Source: Lactuca virosa
Lineage: Eukaryota > Streptophyta > Magnoliopsida > Asterales > Asteraceae
Direction: 5' to 3'
Assembly: GCA_928212115.1 (NCBI GenBank)
Contig: CAKMRJ010005745.1
Coordinates: forward strand, 221,304,135-221,368,134
Length of the DNA stretch: 64,000 nucleotides
The notes below the pieces were generated by a model, which saw only the letters and a list, made by a program, of their open reading frames with translations, was not told where the DNA came from and searched no databases. The position numbers and the translations under genes are program-made. Below, piece by piece: positions 34,822 to 47,195 of the stretch; positions within the stretch are counted from its first letter, which is position 1, and the number at the start of each line of letters is the position of its first letter.

Positions 34822-37337
34822 GGTTCTGTAACATCTTGTTTCGAATTGTTCCGTTTTTAGGATGGAGATCAAGGACCGAGTATTATCAGGCTTCGGATCC
34901 TCGAGGAATTAGGTTTTGGACCCAGTTGGAGTTGGTTAATGTATTTTGATTGATCAGATATTCAGTTTGAGTTTTTGGGTTAAAGGGTATTTCGGTAATT
35001 TTTCGGCTCGGGCTTTTATGGAAAGTAGATTTTAGTTCGGGATATCTTATGGCGAGTATGAATTGATAATAGTGTTGAGCGTCTCGATACCTTTCTATGA
35101 ATATATGGATGGTTGAAATCGAGGTTATATCGAGTGAGTTATAGCCTTCGGAAGAATTAGGGTTTTGGGGGAAAACCCTAGTACGCGGGGTGTACCATGG
35201 TGGTATGCAGGGCGTATTGAGGAAAAGGAGTTACATGAGGCGTAGCTGGGAGGTACGCGGGACGTAGAGGGTTGCATGGTCGCGGATGGTTTTTGAGTAC
35301 GTTGGGCGTACTAAGGGGTACGCGGGGCGTACTCCCTTCAGAGTAAAACCCTAATTTCATGTCTTGTACCCTATTTAAACAACCTTATGTCAACCCTAAT
35401 CAAGGAAGTGTGAGATTTGAGCTTAAAAGTGTGTTTGGTGGTCTTTCTAAAGGATGTTTAAGAAGAAGAAGGTGGTGTTCAAGTTTGAATCATGGAAGGA
35501 GCTTTTGGATCCTGCATCTAGAGCCTCTTGGAGAGCTTTTGAAGGTAAAAAGCTTGCATCTTGCCTATCCGCCTTGTTAGTTGGGTTAGGGTTTTCTACA
35601 GTCCATTTGTGAGTCCATAAATCATCTCTTGTGAGTTTGGGCAACTCCAGAGGTTAGGAAGGCTAGATCTGGGACTCTTGGACTTGTTTATTGTATAAAA
35701 ATGCAATCTTGATGTCTTTTATGGTTTCATGCATGAGTTAAGACCTTTGGAAAAGTCTTAATGAGGAAGAATGAGTTGTTGGGACTTTTCATAGCATGCA
35801 AAGGCATAAAGTTGCCAACTTTATGCCTTAGAATCATTTAATCGACCAAGATCTGGAATTTGAGTGTTGAGCCTGCATGCATTAAGCACTTAATAGCTTT
35901 TGTGCATGAGATGTTTGTACATTGGGCGTACTACATAGTACGCTGCGCGTACAACCCTTTTGCCCAATACGTTAAGTGTATAGAAGAGGTATGCTGGCAA
36001 TACGCTCTCAGGAAGACTTGGGCCTTAGCGGACTTCGGACCTTTGGGCCCTAATGGTTTTGGGCCTGGACTTGCTGGTGTTTGGACCTGAAAGTATCTTT
36101 GGACCAATGTTGATATGGTTAGGCCTAGTTGGGCCTTGTGGCCTAATATAGAAATGGACTTCGCATTTGTGGGCCTCGGGTTGGGCCATTTTTTTGGACT
36201 AAGTTGTTGTAGACCTCCATGGGCCAACTGGAAACAAGTTTATGGACTAAGGAAATTATTGGGCTTTAGGATAAGGTCCATTGGAAAGGCTTGGGCCCAA
36301 TTTGGAAAATTGGGCCATAAGTGGGCCATATTTGGACTTTGATGATTGTGAGATATTGGACCATCGAAATGCCAAGTGTTTGGACCAGAATAAATGATTG
36401 GGCCCTAAGGTAAGACCATGTAGAGGTTTGGGCCCAATTTGGAAAATTGGACCACTGGTTGATTAATTGGGCTTTGGGCCTTTTAGATTATAGTTTGGGC
36501 CATAGTTTTGGACAAGGATAGGTTGGGGGTAAATTGGTATTTTTACCTCGGCTATGAAGTTATAGTTATGGATTAGAACCCAATTGCTAATTGGGTGTCT
36601 TTTGGTATTGTTAGCTCGGGAAGTTGTCAGGGCAGCAGCTAGGGATTTCTTTCAGAAATCTTTTGCATTTGAGGTGAGTCTCCTCACTATATCCATGGGT
36701 CGAAGGCACCAATGCCGGCCCATTATGTGTTATGTGGTATGCTAGTTGCTTATGTGATATGTGGTATGTTAGTTGTCTATGTGATACTTGCATGGAAGAC
36801 CCCGGGGGGAGCCCGTTGCACTTGGATATCAGACCATGTGGGGGAGCCCATGGCATTCCAGGTAAAGACCATGGGGGAGCCCATGACACTTGGTTATCAG
36901 ACCATGTGGGGGAGCCCATGCATTCTAGGTCAAGACCATGGGGGAGCCCATGGCAACTCTATGTATGTTCCATGATATTCTGCGGTTGTATGCTATATGG
37001 TATTTTGAGGAACTCACTAAGCTTTGTGCTTACGGTTTTCAGTTTATGTTTCAGGTACTCTGGTTTTCAATTTGAAGGGTTCGGGATGATTGCAGAGCAC
37101 ACACCACATGTTTCCATTTTCTGTGAAATACTCTGATTGACAATGTTATGTTAAAAATTAATTTACCCTGGTTTTTATGGGAAAGACATGTACTAACGAT
37201 TTTGTAACATTCCGTTTGAGATTAAGTAATTAAATAATAAACCCTGAACCCCAATATTTAAATTTATATTTTATATTATTTTATAGTAGCCCTAAAAATC
37301 CATAATAATTTAGCAAGACTTTGGTTTTAGGAGATAA

Positions 37338-38792
37338 GGGCTTGTTTGTTATACCTCTTAGTGGTCCAGTAAGAGGTCATCTCTTACTCGGTCCTGCGTT
37401 TGATACCCTCATATTTTGCCTCTTATTCGGTCCTTAATGTCTGATCCAGTCCACACAAAAATAACGTCGACTGGAGACTAGAAATTGATATGCGATTCAC
37501 CCTTTCCCTTCCCCTTCCCATTGGCGTCGTTCCTTCTCTTGCCCATCTCCTACATCTACGAAAACTGCACTCCCACCTCCATCTACGACGCTCCTCCCTC
37601 CTCCCTCCTCCGACTGATGCCTTCTCCACTTCCGTCCAACGCTGCCTCTCTGAGCTCCGACCTCCTTCCGTGTATGTATTATTTTGTTTGTTTTTACCTG
37701 TTCTTAGAGGATTAAGTACAAATTTCTCGAGTATGAGTCCAAATTTGTGGGGGCAAGTCAATGAAATTCGAGAGCAGGTGAAAAACTGTAGGGTGGTGGA
37801 TTTGTGAAGGAAATAAAGGGATTTCTTGAAGAATGTGAAGAGAAGCTTAAGGTTGTGAGGGATGAACAAACCGGGGTTATGGAGCTTTTAATTACCTGAG
37901 AGTTTATGAAGCCATGTTCATCACCAATATCAGATGCTTAATTTTGACCAATCTTTGTAAGAGTCCTTTAATGGTTTGAAGTTCTGAAACAGGAAGAGCT
38001 ATGTTATTGGTACTTTTTCTTGGTTGTCCCCTTTAACTTCACCTAAGAAATTCACGATTCAAAACAAAGAGACCATAAGAGAATCCAATTACCAATACTA
38101 GAAGCGAATATTAAAAATTCTCAATTTGATTCATTTAATATATATATTTTGTACTAATTTTTCATTCCAAGTGAGGTTGTGTTATGGTGTTTTGATCTCA
38201 ACAGGTTCTTTTTCATTAAAAGTTCTTAATGGTTTTGTTAGATAGTAGCCTTTTATTTATTATATGTATGTTGGTTTTTACTTTTGAGGGCTTAAATACT
38301 TTATGTAATGCTTTTTGCAGGAATCATAATAAATCATGGCTAGCTATTGTTTTCAAGTTTCTAAATTAACTAATAGAAGAATGAAGTGTTGCTGCCAATA
38401 GAACTATCTCTACCGCCCAAGATGCATTATATTTGTAATTGAATTATTAGTTTGCTAGATTGCAGTGTAATTGTATATGTAATAAAACATTGTAAGTGCT
38501 ATTGGAATTGCTAATTGTTGTCTGTTTACATGTTTGTTCATCTTTTCTTATGTTTATTATTAATTTTTATTTTAGTTTGCTAAATTGCAGTATAATTATC
38601 AACTGAACCATTTTATTCGGTACAAAAATAAACAAAAGGGTAAAATGATCATATTTAATATTTAACACATTTAGTCAGAGGCGAAATCAAACAACATGGT
38701 TTCAGTCATAAGCATATTCAGTAAGAGTTCAGACCCAGTCAGGGCTCTAACTCAGTCAGATCTAACTCATTAAGCAGCTATCAAACTCCCCC
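37338..38792. mobile_element. Harbinger-like non-autonomous element (1,455 bp), TSD TAA
   Basis: TAA flanks it at 37,335-37,337 and 38,793-38,795. The ends GGGCTTGTTTG and, inverted, GGGGGAGTTTGATAG are imperfect. Its interior holds a gene-like stretch at 37,490-37,900, then AT-rich sequence. No transposase is present. The target site and ends fit PIF/Harbinger. Confidence 0.75.
37490..37900 (+). pseudogene. Gene-like fragment carried in the Harbinger-like element
   Basis: 37,490-37,807 is open for 105 residues, Leu/Pro/Ser-rich at first, then MSPNLWGQVNEIREQVKNC. A one-base shift near 37,790 brings in a frame that continues EIKGFLEECEEKLKVVRDEQ and TGVMELL to a TGA. The second half is charged and coiled-coil-like. 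Codon-like sequence flanked by AT-rich DNA inside a non-autonomous element suggests a captured exon. The donor gene is not recognised. Confidence 0.4.
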
Positions 38793-39684
38793 TAAATGTC
38801 ATACCTTTTGAATATTGGGGGTTAAGTACAATTTCCGGATTGGTATGTAAAGATTTTCAGAAGTCAGGGTGTGTTTGGTAAAATATTGGACTTAAATTCA
38901 AAGGATTTTGGAATGTTGAGGGTTGAATGGTAACTTATGGATTTAATTTGAAAGAAAACGAGATGGAGGGGTTGGAAGTGTTAATATGGCTCAAGGTTTG
39001 AATGTGGACGGGAGTTTATAACCCGTCACCCTTATTCCCGTAACCCTAACACTAAAACTATAGTCAACAGCCACTTGGAGTACACCAACCACCACCACAC
39101 CTTTTCTCTCATTTTTCCGACCAACAAAGACAACCGACGACACCTTCTTCTTTACGACAAGAGATACTGAGACCGACGAGGGATCGGTGGACGACCTTCG
39201 GGTGCTGCCGGTTTCTCATCTCCAGCCGCCGTTGCGCCACTTCTGTTGAAGGCAGAGCCACAGTTGGTCATGTGGATGTTGTTGTTGTTCCAATCAACCA
39301 AGGCCACCGACATACCATTGTTGCCGACGAAGCTGGAAACTCGAAGCTAACCTCGCACGCTGATGTACCGGTGATATCGAAGGTCAACGAAAACCCCCTC
39401 TCTGGATGACGTCGCGTTATATCGGAAGCCGGAAAGGCGGAGCCGTCATCGTGGTTGCTGTTGCCGTCACTCTCGATCGCAATCTATTTTCCGTTTCATC
39501 GGTGCTACACCCAGCCGCGCCTGTCGCCACTACAGCTCCGAGGGGCCATTTTCTGTTATGCTCTGGTTGTCGTCGTTCGTGTCGCTGTCGTCGCCGTACG
39601 TCACCAGGTAGGTGGTTGTGTTCATACCTCGATCAAGGATGCGTGTGTGTGCTGGTGTGTGTGTTGCGTGATCGGGAATCAAAA

Positions 39685-40050
39685 GAGAACCACCACCACC
39701 ACCACCGTGAGGTGGTGGCTATTATCTCTGACCACCGCCTACCGCCACAAGGTTGGTTATGCGTTTGTGTGTTATATTGTGTGTGCATTTCTTTTGGATA
39801 ATATGTTGTATGTACATTTTTTAGCCGAAAATCCGAAGAAACCCACCACCACCACCGTGAGGTGGTGGCTGCCACCTTCTGCCACCACCAGTCGCCGTGA
39901 TGGGTGGCGGTGTGCATTTATGTGTGATTGGATTGCTATTTGAGATGCTTGGACATGTTTTGGTCTAGAATCATAACCACCACCACCACGAGGTGGTGGC
40001 CGCCGCTGTGAGCCGCCGTTGACCACCACTACCCGAGGTGGTAGTGGGTG
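39685..40050. repeat. Array of CCACCACC/GGTGGTGG hairpins
   Basis: A hairpin-capable word, CCACCACC(ACC)n-GTGAGGTGGTGG or a variant, stands at about 39,691-39,718, 39,843-39,870 and 39,978-40,000. A weaker form (CCACCACTACCCGAGGTGGTAG) is at 40,022. Units are separated by about 110-150 bp containing TGTGTGCATTT-like sequence. The array is in LTR B. The long frames seen here are products of the repeat. Confidence 0.8.
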
Positions 40051-41160
40051 GTGTCCGACCTAATGAAACCCTAATTGACCTAAAAACCTAACCATTGGAC
40101 TAATTGTCTTGTGATTGGGTTGGAAACCCTAATTAGGGTTTAGAAAACCCTAATTTTGAAGATGTTAGTTCTGGATTTGTTGGGACCCGCGTTTTGGACC
40201 AGTGGATTGAAGTTATGATTTATGCCCGATTACATTATATGATTGGTATAGTGGATGATGGACTAAAATGGATTAAGTCCTTAATTGGTTAAGTAAGAAC
40301 ACTTAACCCTAATCGTCATTTTATGTGAAAACACTAATTATGTTTGGGCTTCAAGTTGGGTCTTCTTTTGGGCTTTGGTGATTGACTTATTGATGGGCCA
40401 AATGGAACCATGTTTATGGACTAAATAAATTATTGCGCTTTAGGATAAGGCCCATTGGAAAGGCTTGGGCCCAATTTGGAAAATTGGTCCATAAGTGGGC
40501 CATAATTGGGCCTTGATGATTAAGAGATATTGGACCATCGGAATGCAAGGTGTTTGGACTAGAATAAAGGGTTGGGCCTTAAGGTAAGACCATGTAGAGG
40601 TTTGGGCCCAATTTGGAAAATTGGGTCATATGTTGGGCCTTGGTTGATTATTTGGCTTTTGGGCCTTCAGAGTGTGAGTTTGGGCCTTGGTTTTGAACCA
40701 AGCTAGGTCAGGGGTAAAATGGTCCTTTTACCCCAAGTGTGGATTTATGGTTATGCATTGAAACCCAAATGGTTAATTTGGTGTTGTTTTTGATATGGAC
40801 AGTTCGGGAGCCTATCATCCAGCAACTAGAGTTTTATCCGCGGGACTTCGGCAGTGTGAGGTGAGTCTCCTCGCCATACCAATGGGTCGAAGGCACCAAG
40901 GCTAGCCCATTTATCTAGTTGTGATGATTATTGCGGATGTGCTATCGATACATTATGTATTTATGTGAAGACCATGCGGGGGTTCCCATGGTAATTAGTT
41001 ATATGTGGTATGCTAGTTGATTATGTGTTATGTGGTATGCTAGTTGTCTTTGTGATACTTGCATGGAAGACCTCAGGGGGTTCCCGAGGCAATTGGATAT
41101 CAGACCATGTGGGGGTTCCCATGGCATTCCAGTGGGCTAAGACCATGTGAGGGTTCCTAT

Positions 41161-42950
41161 TGGGTTTTATGTACTCTAACATCCCTATGGTGCACATACA
41201 ATCCCAATGCTTTGGAACTAAGTTTTCTCTAATTATACTTGCAATATTCATTTTCCAAAGCATGAAACCTAACTAGCATGCAAAGGTGATATTTGAATCA
41301 TAAAAACTAGTTAGAAGATTACCTCTTATTTGTAGCTTGTAGTTATTGGCCTTTCAAGAGCTTAGCACCTCAAGTGTGATGCCTCAAACGGTTCACAAGA
41401 CACCATGAACAAAGGATGAATATGATAGAAAAGTTATGAAGCTCAAATCGGCTAGGCTTACACCTTAGGAGGCTTGAGAGTGATTTTGCCTAGGGTTTCA
41501 ACTTGTAAACCCTAATTCACGTGGCCCTTTAATCCATCAACTCATTAGCCTTGTGGACTAACACTTCATGGACTCTCACATAAACTTAGTCCATCACTAA
41601 TCAATCATGGATCATTGGTCCAAACTATATGTATCACTGATTTACATAATCAGTCCCCGTTAATTTAATTAGTCTCTTTTGATCACTAATTTAATTCCAA
41701 ATTAATTCTTGATCAATACTAATTAAATAATATGATTTCTCAATTAATATATTATACTTGTAATATATTAATAAATCACAAATAACTTCTTTCTCAAATA
41801 TCCATCATATCAAATTGTTCTAGTGAATGCAACCCGAAATGGACCATGCTAATATTGGGTCAAGTACATACCAATTATAGTTATGGGCTTAGACACCTAA
41901 TCCAACAGTCTCCCACTTGGATAAGTCTAATAACTATTATTGCAAGTACGACTCCAAAACTCGATTAGCAATTGTAGCTCTCAAAAGCCGCTATCAACTT
42001 TGATCAATAATGCGTCCATTAGATAAGGGATCATATATTCCTTCATTCTAGATATCGTATGGACATGATACATGGATTATAATCATTCTCTCTGTCCATG
42101 AGTTGTTTCCCGATTTCCGATTTATGACGACCGACTAACTGAACAAATCAAATCAGTCCAGGCTTGGCCAAGCACTTAGGGTGTCATCACTAAATCATCG
42201 AGGAGCCCACAGGTATCGCTTTTATCCCTCTTAGGGTAAAAGGAACGGATAAACTTCGACTCACATGCTTGCTCTAATTACTCATCAAATCACACACACC
42301 AATATGTTTTATAACACCAAGTTACTGGTGTGTTTACATATCATCAATGTGCAACCGACTTGTAAGCTGCAACTATATGTCTCCATTTCAAGAATATAAG
42401 ATATTATCGTCTCACTAATCACTCGTGATAAAATCCATTAAGTGATTCAGATGAGCATGAGTTTAATCTAATACTCAAATCTTATTACAGGAGTACTCAT
42501 GAATACTGTAGCAAACTTGTGCTATGTCTAAACACTGTAGACAATCTACAGACGGATTAATGACAGGCTTACCTCAATACCTACTTCCAAAGTATGATCG
42601 ACTCTGGATAGTTTGAATAATTTTATTATTCGGGAAGTCAAAACATGCAAAGTGAAACACAAGAATAATCGAATTCAATATGGTCTCAAAACTCTTGAAT
42701 ATAAATAAAACACATTTTATTTAATCACCATATTGATTACACATTATTCATTGTATAATGTTTCGATTAATCAACTTAATATTTGAATTAAAACAATAGT
42801 TATCCCATGCTCCAAGCATGCACACTATGTTTGCCTATGGTCCTTTCTTTGTGAAATAAACACAAACTCATTTCACAATTCCAAATCTTTATCATAAGTG
42901 TAAGATTCTAAACTATCATGCAATGATTCATTTTGTAATGTCATGGTACC
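41161..42950 (-). mobile_element. Truncated copia-type element with 3' LTR
   Basis: On the minus strand, about 1.04 kb of non-coding internal sequence (42,950-41,921) leads to the polypurine tract CCAAGTGGGAGAC (41,908-41,920) and an LTR of 747 bp beginning TGTTGGATTAGG at 41,907 and ending AAAACCCA at 41,161. The LTR matches the solo LTR at 30,011-30,754. Gag, pol and the other LTR are missing. The 42,950 end is approximate, set where CATGTGGGGGTTCCCATGG sequence of LTR B resumes. Confidence 0.7.
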
Positions 42951-43400
42951 AAAATCATGTGGGGGTTCCCATGGCAGTGGGCTAAGACCATGTGGGGGGT
43001 TTCCATGGCACCCCGGTGTAAGACCTTGGAGGGTTTCCATGACATCCTTATATGTTTATATGCATGGCTTATGTGATTATGTGATTATGTGGGGTATGCT
43101 CTGGGGAACTCACTAAGCTTCGTGCTTATAGTTTTGTTTATGGTTTCAGGTATCATCGGTTTGGAAAGGTAGGGCCCGACTTCATCGCAGTGCACACACC
43201 CGTGTTTTCCGCATTATGTGATTTTGGGATGTAACTCTGATAAATGTTTTAAATTAAGCAATGTTTTTGAATGGTTGGATTAAGTAACATTTGTGTTTGA
43301 CTATAATGAAAAATGAAATTTTTACCTTGGATTTTTGGGTCGTTACAGATTTATTAATCTAAAAATAAAAAATTTTAAGTCATGATTTTGGGGCGTTACA

Positions 43401-44286
43401 GGTTTCCTGAACAATAAACCACATAGTTTCCTAACCGAGTTCAATCGGTCCGGTTCACGATAACCTGAGTTTAACCAGAATAATAAATGATTCACCATAT
43501 ATACAAATTGGCGGTGAAAAGGACCGAGACCAAATTGATCATTCCTTAATTTTTTTTTTTTGACTAAAACCAACTTATAGTTAGAGTAAGCAGATCTAAA
43601 TCATGCCTCAACAAGCTTATTGTGTTGAAGTGTGAAAGAAAAAAAACATCTATTTCTAATAGAAATACAACTCACTACTTTTTTATTGAAGTCGATATAA
43701 GACTCATTTATGCCACCATATATGATATGCCTACCAAATATGACATGTCTTTTATTGTTTATAGTTTATACCTATGTTTTCATTATTTTTGATTGTTAAA
43801 CACATTAAAATAGGGTTTTCAAAATATTTAAGTGGATTCTATTATAAATAATTTCTTGTACATATTTAAATTTTATGTGGGTCATGTGACATGTCTCGTC
43901 CTAAGACATCTAGCTCCTTAATATCTAATTTTAATGGAATTTATGAGATATGTTGTTGTTTCGAAGAGGTGAATGAGATTTAAAGATATATGAGGAACAT
44001 AGTTATCAAAGCGCAAAAGTAATTATGATAATTGTAAATTGGATATCAACTTGTAATTTCTAATGATGAGAATTTAATATTTGCAAACAATTGGTATTTC
44101 GTTTCGAATTAACACATCGTATCATTTTTCTCAGTTTTTGTCAATTGTATATATTATAGAAGAGATGAAGTTGAAGATTACTTAAAGAGTTTGTATATCT
44201 AATACCATGTTCGACAATATTTTCCACTAACCATCTAATTAAATATACATGAGTAGTTCAACGTATAAGGAGACCTTACTTAATAA
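43401..44286. other. AT-rich flank, nothing recognised
   Basis: No ORF or repeat could be supported. At 43,409-43,430 a GAACAATAAACCACAT word repeats the sequence just left of LTR A (34,806-34,821). Confidence 0.5.
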
Positions 44287-44584
44287 GGTTGAGGGGAGTG
44301 GTGTCGGACTAACTGAGCTCCACCTCAACCTTCTTGAGCTCCTCCACCTCAGCCTTCTTGATCTCTACTTCAACAATGCCATACAAAAGGAGCGGAAGAA
44401 AGTAGAAGAGATGAGGTTTCCAAGGTAGGGAGAATAAAGGGGGAAGAAAAATACAAAGAAGAGAAGGTTCGACAGCTGGCCACCGAGTTTGGCCATCGAA
44501 TTTGGCATGCTGAGCTGGTGGCGCGGTGTATACAAAAGCTAACTCAGATGTGCCGAGCTTCACCAAGCTTCACTCCGCCTAACC
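44287..44584. mobile_element. 298-bp Harbinger MITE, TSD TAA
   Basis: TAA flanks it at 44,284-44,286 and 44,585-44,587. The ends are GGTTGAGGGGAGTGGTGTC and, inverted, GGTTAGGCGGAGTGAAGC. They resemble the ends of the autonomous-type element that starts 288 bp further right (GGCTAAGCGGAGTGGCACTC), so the MITE may derive from that family. Confidence 0.8.
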
Positions 44585-45280
44585 TAACTAATTCATGGGT
44601 CTAAACTGTATAATAACAGATTGTACAATATTAATACTAGATGCATACATTCAAACCAACAAAACAATGTCATGTAAATTATAAATTTATATGTATCGTT
44701 CTGAATTTTAAAAGCATCTAAGCGTCTAAACTCTAAAAGTGTCAAAATAGTTCAAATTCCAACGTCTAAACTTTTTGTAACACGTGAAAAGAAAAGAATA
44801 AAAACTAAGCAACCAAACATATAAAATGAAATGAATATACAACGAACTATTTTTCAATGTGTCCCATACTAAGGCTAAGCGGAGTGGCACTCGCCAAAGC
44901 CACTCGCTTAGCTCGCCATGGATTTAGAATACCACCCCATAGCTCTCGCTAGGGGGCTCACCAAGTGATAAGTGCCAAGATCAAAGCCAGAAGTAAGAGA
45001 AACAAACAAATAACTTTGATTGGGTGAAACACTTTTTTTGGGATTGCAACATGTAATCAGTGGTCCATGCAAAGTAATATATGGTTGAAAATTAAATATT
45101 TCAATTCTCAATTTATGGACTCAACAACCTCAACAATTTATTTGTGATTTAATTAAAAAAATGTTTTTAATAAAAAATATATATATATTCAACTACCAAT
45201 TCAACTAATATAAATTAAACCACACTCTCACCAATTTACACACACAAAATACCATATCTTTTTCTCAATCTCAAGAAAAA

Positions 45281-46554
45281 ATGTCTTCATCTCAAAAAAA
45301 AAAAAAAACCCTAAGAACCAACAAAAACAAATCTTCAAACCTTCCATCACTACACCTTCCACCTCCAAACACTCAATCAACAAACCTTCCATCCCCAAAC
45401 CTTCCATCACCACCATGTTATCGACCATCATTTGATCAACCAATTCATTCTCCCGCTAACTTCTACTTTCCTACAATGGCTCCGCAAATGTTTCCATTTA
45501 ATCCCTTCTCTTCTCAACCAATGAGATTTTACCACAACCAATCTCAACCAAAACCTCGTCCGGATGTGGATCTTGATCCGTTTGAAACGGTTCAAGAAAC
45601 TCAATTCTTTTCTCAACCCCAACCGCAAACTAACTTTCAATCTCAACCACGTCGTCAACTCGACGAGTCATCCGATTCTTCTGATGAAGGCCTCATTGAA
45701 GATCCAGTTCAAGAATCCTTTCAAGAGCCCGAAGTGGAACCACACGTACAAAAAAAGGAAAAGGTAGGGCTCCAAGTAGAGGTTGGATGGATGATGAAGA
45801 AAGGGCACTATCTCAATCATGGCTAGATGTGTCGGAGAACCCGATCCACGGGAAAGACCAAGACTCAACAACCTTCAAAAAAAAGTTTGGAATAACTATT
45901 GCAACCGCATGAATAAGAAGTACCGCAACCCCGATTCACCTTACTCGAAGTGGAGGAACGCCAACCGAGCCGCAATGGAGTTCAACGACATATACATGAA
46001 CGCGATGAAAAACCCCCAAAGTGGTGCAACCGAGGTGGATGTCATGGCTATGGTTTGAAAGATTTACAAGGCGAAAGTCGGAAAACCTTTTGTCAATGAA
46101 TCGTTTTGGGGAGTTGTGAAGGGCAATCAAAAATGGCTAGATCTAAAAAGTCCAGACGATTATGCAGGGATGTCCAAACGAACTAAAACTTCGGAGTCCA
46201 GCCACAGTCAATCTTCTGATGTGCATATCGGAGGGATTGACCTTAACAACGATTGCCCTTATGAAGTTCCAACTAGTCCTATGGGACGAGACAAAGCAAA
46301 AAATAAAGTTGAAAGGAGCACAAAGTTCGTCGACTGAAGCGGAGGAGATAAGAAACTCAATCAAAGGGTTAGACGATAAGCTTGAGGGTTTTTTGGAAGT
46401 GGAAAAGTTAAAAGAAATGAATCGTGCTAGAAAGGAAAAGAACCGTGCGTTCCGACTTTACTTAACACCCATGGGAGATCAATTGTCCAAGGAGGAACGT
46501 CGGGTTATTAACAACGCCAAGCGGGATCTCGCTAAAGATTACAACTGGGATTAG
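45281..46554 (+). pseudogene. Harbinger ORF1, Myb/SANT-like DNA-binding protein, broken
   Basis: ATG 45,281 opens a Ser/Pro/Gln-rich N-terminus with an acidic SSDSSDEG segment (181 residues). The frame shifts at about 45,770, just before the helical domain with DEERALSQSW. 45,819-46,058 continues with KKVWNNYCNRMNKKYRNPDS and WRNANRAAMEFNDIYMNAMK, to a TGA at 46,056-46,058. The same frame resumes with KIYKAKVGKPFVNESFWGVV. A further shift near 46,230-46,310 leads to a C-terminal coiled coil (EEIRNSIKGLDDKLEGFLEV) ending at 46,554. In this family ORF1 binds the transposon ends and helps the transposase enter the nucleus. At least three breaks make it a pseudogene. Confidence 0.8.
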
Positions 46555-46639
46555 CTGTAGTTTTTTTAAATCGTGTGTTTCGTCTATTATTAAGTCGTAG
46601 TTTTTTTAAGTCGTGTGTTTTGTCAACTATTATTAGCAT

Positions 46640-47195
46640 ATGCCACCCCCCTGATGCACTAGACGAGAGTTTTAGAATGTATGCACGTACTGCCCGAGAA
46701 AGTGTTCATGAATTTTGCATAGCTGTCATGTCTTTGTATGGTCCACGATATTTGCGTCGGCCTACTGCTTGTGACATACAACAACTGTATGCTCATCATG
46801 GAAATGTGCATGGTTTGCTTGGGATGTTAGGAAGTTTAGATTGCATGCACTGGAGATGGAATGCGTGTCCTAACGCATATCAAGGACAATACAGAAAGGG
46901 CAATTATCATTATCCCACGGTCGTACTAGAAGCTGTAGCCTCACAGGATTTGTGGATCTATCATGCCTTTTTCGGTAGTGCCGGTTCGCTTAATGACGTT
47001 AATATTCTCAATAATTCACCAATATTCAACAAGGTGTATGACGGTACTGCCCCAGATTCGTCATTTGTACTCCGAGGAACATAATACAAATTTGGGTACT
47101 ATCTTGTGGATGGGATCTATCCCGATCTTTCTGTATTCGTTAAAATTTTGTCATGTTCGGATGACCCTCATAGGGCCAAATTTAATAGAGTCCAA
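46640..47195 (+). pseudogene. Harbinger transposase, first part (DDE_Tnp_4 type)
   Basis: The recognisable frame begins near 46,640 (PPDALDESFRMYARTARESV). It carries the first Asp in MLGSLDCMHWRWNACP and the second in FGSAGSLNDVNILNNS. A TAA at 47,082-47,084 ends the first frame. YYLVDGIYPDLSVFVK and HRAKFN follow up to the insertion at 47,196. The N-terminal helix-turn-helix part and the start codon are missing. The reaction of the family is cut-and-paste transposition with a TWA target. Confidence 0.83.

Larger units (their letters stand above)
37203..43347 (+). mobile_element. Solo gypsy LTR B nested in LTR A, TSD GATTT
   Basis: GATTT stands at 37,198-37,202 and 43,348-43,352. It begins TGTAACATTCCGTTTGAG and ends TTGGGTCGTTACA. 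40,380-40,930 is homologous to 36,240-36,700 of LTR A (GGCCCATTGGAAAGGCTTGG, then GAGGTGAGTCTCCTC), so a relative of A inserted into A. It contains two later insertions: 37,338-38,792 and about 41,161-42,950. Confidence 0.9.
34827..43400 (+). mobile_element. Solo gypsy LTR A, split by LTR B, TSD GGTTC/GGTTT
   Basis: It begins TGTAACATCTTGTTTCG at 34,827 after GGTTC and ends TTGGGGCGTTACA at 43,400 before GGTTT, so the TSD has one mismatch. LTR sequence occupies 34,827-37,202 and 43,353-43,400; the rest is the nested LTR B. 35,170-35,340 and 35,920-35,960 carry GTACGCGGGGCGTAC-like motifs. 36,030-36,500 is rich in TTGGGCC. 36,790-36,960 repeats CCATGTGGGGGAGCCCATGG-like units. No gag or pol was found. 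Confidence 0.87.

Noticed and set aside
34526..34831. 101-residue ORF
   Set aside because: No ATG start, no domain, and its end overlaps the start of LTR A.
39406..40029. Overlapping ORFs of 85-162 residues on both strands with His and Thr runs
   Set aside because: They come from the CCACC/GGTGG repeats in an LTR. No domain, and several frames are open at once.
44309..44566. 85-residue minus-strand ORF
   Set aside because: It lies inside the 298-bp MITE and has no recognisable content.
45228..45443. Minus-strand 71-residue ORF with Met/Val/Glu repeats
   Set aside because: Shadow of the Pro/Ser-rich start of Harbinger ORF1.
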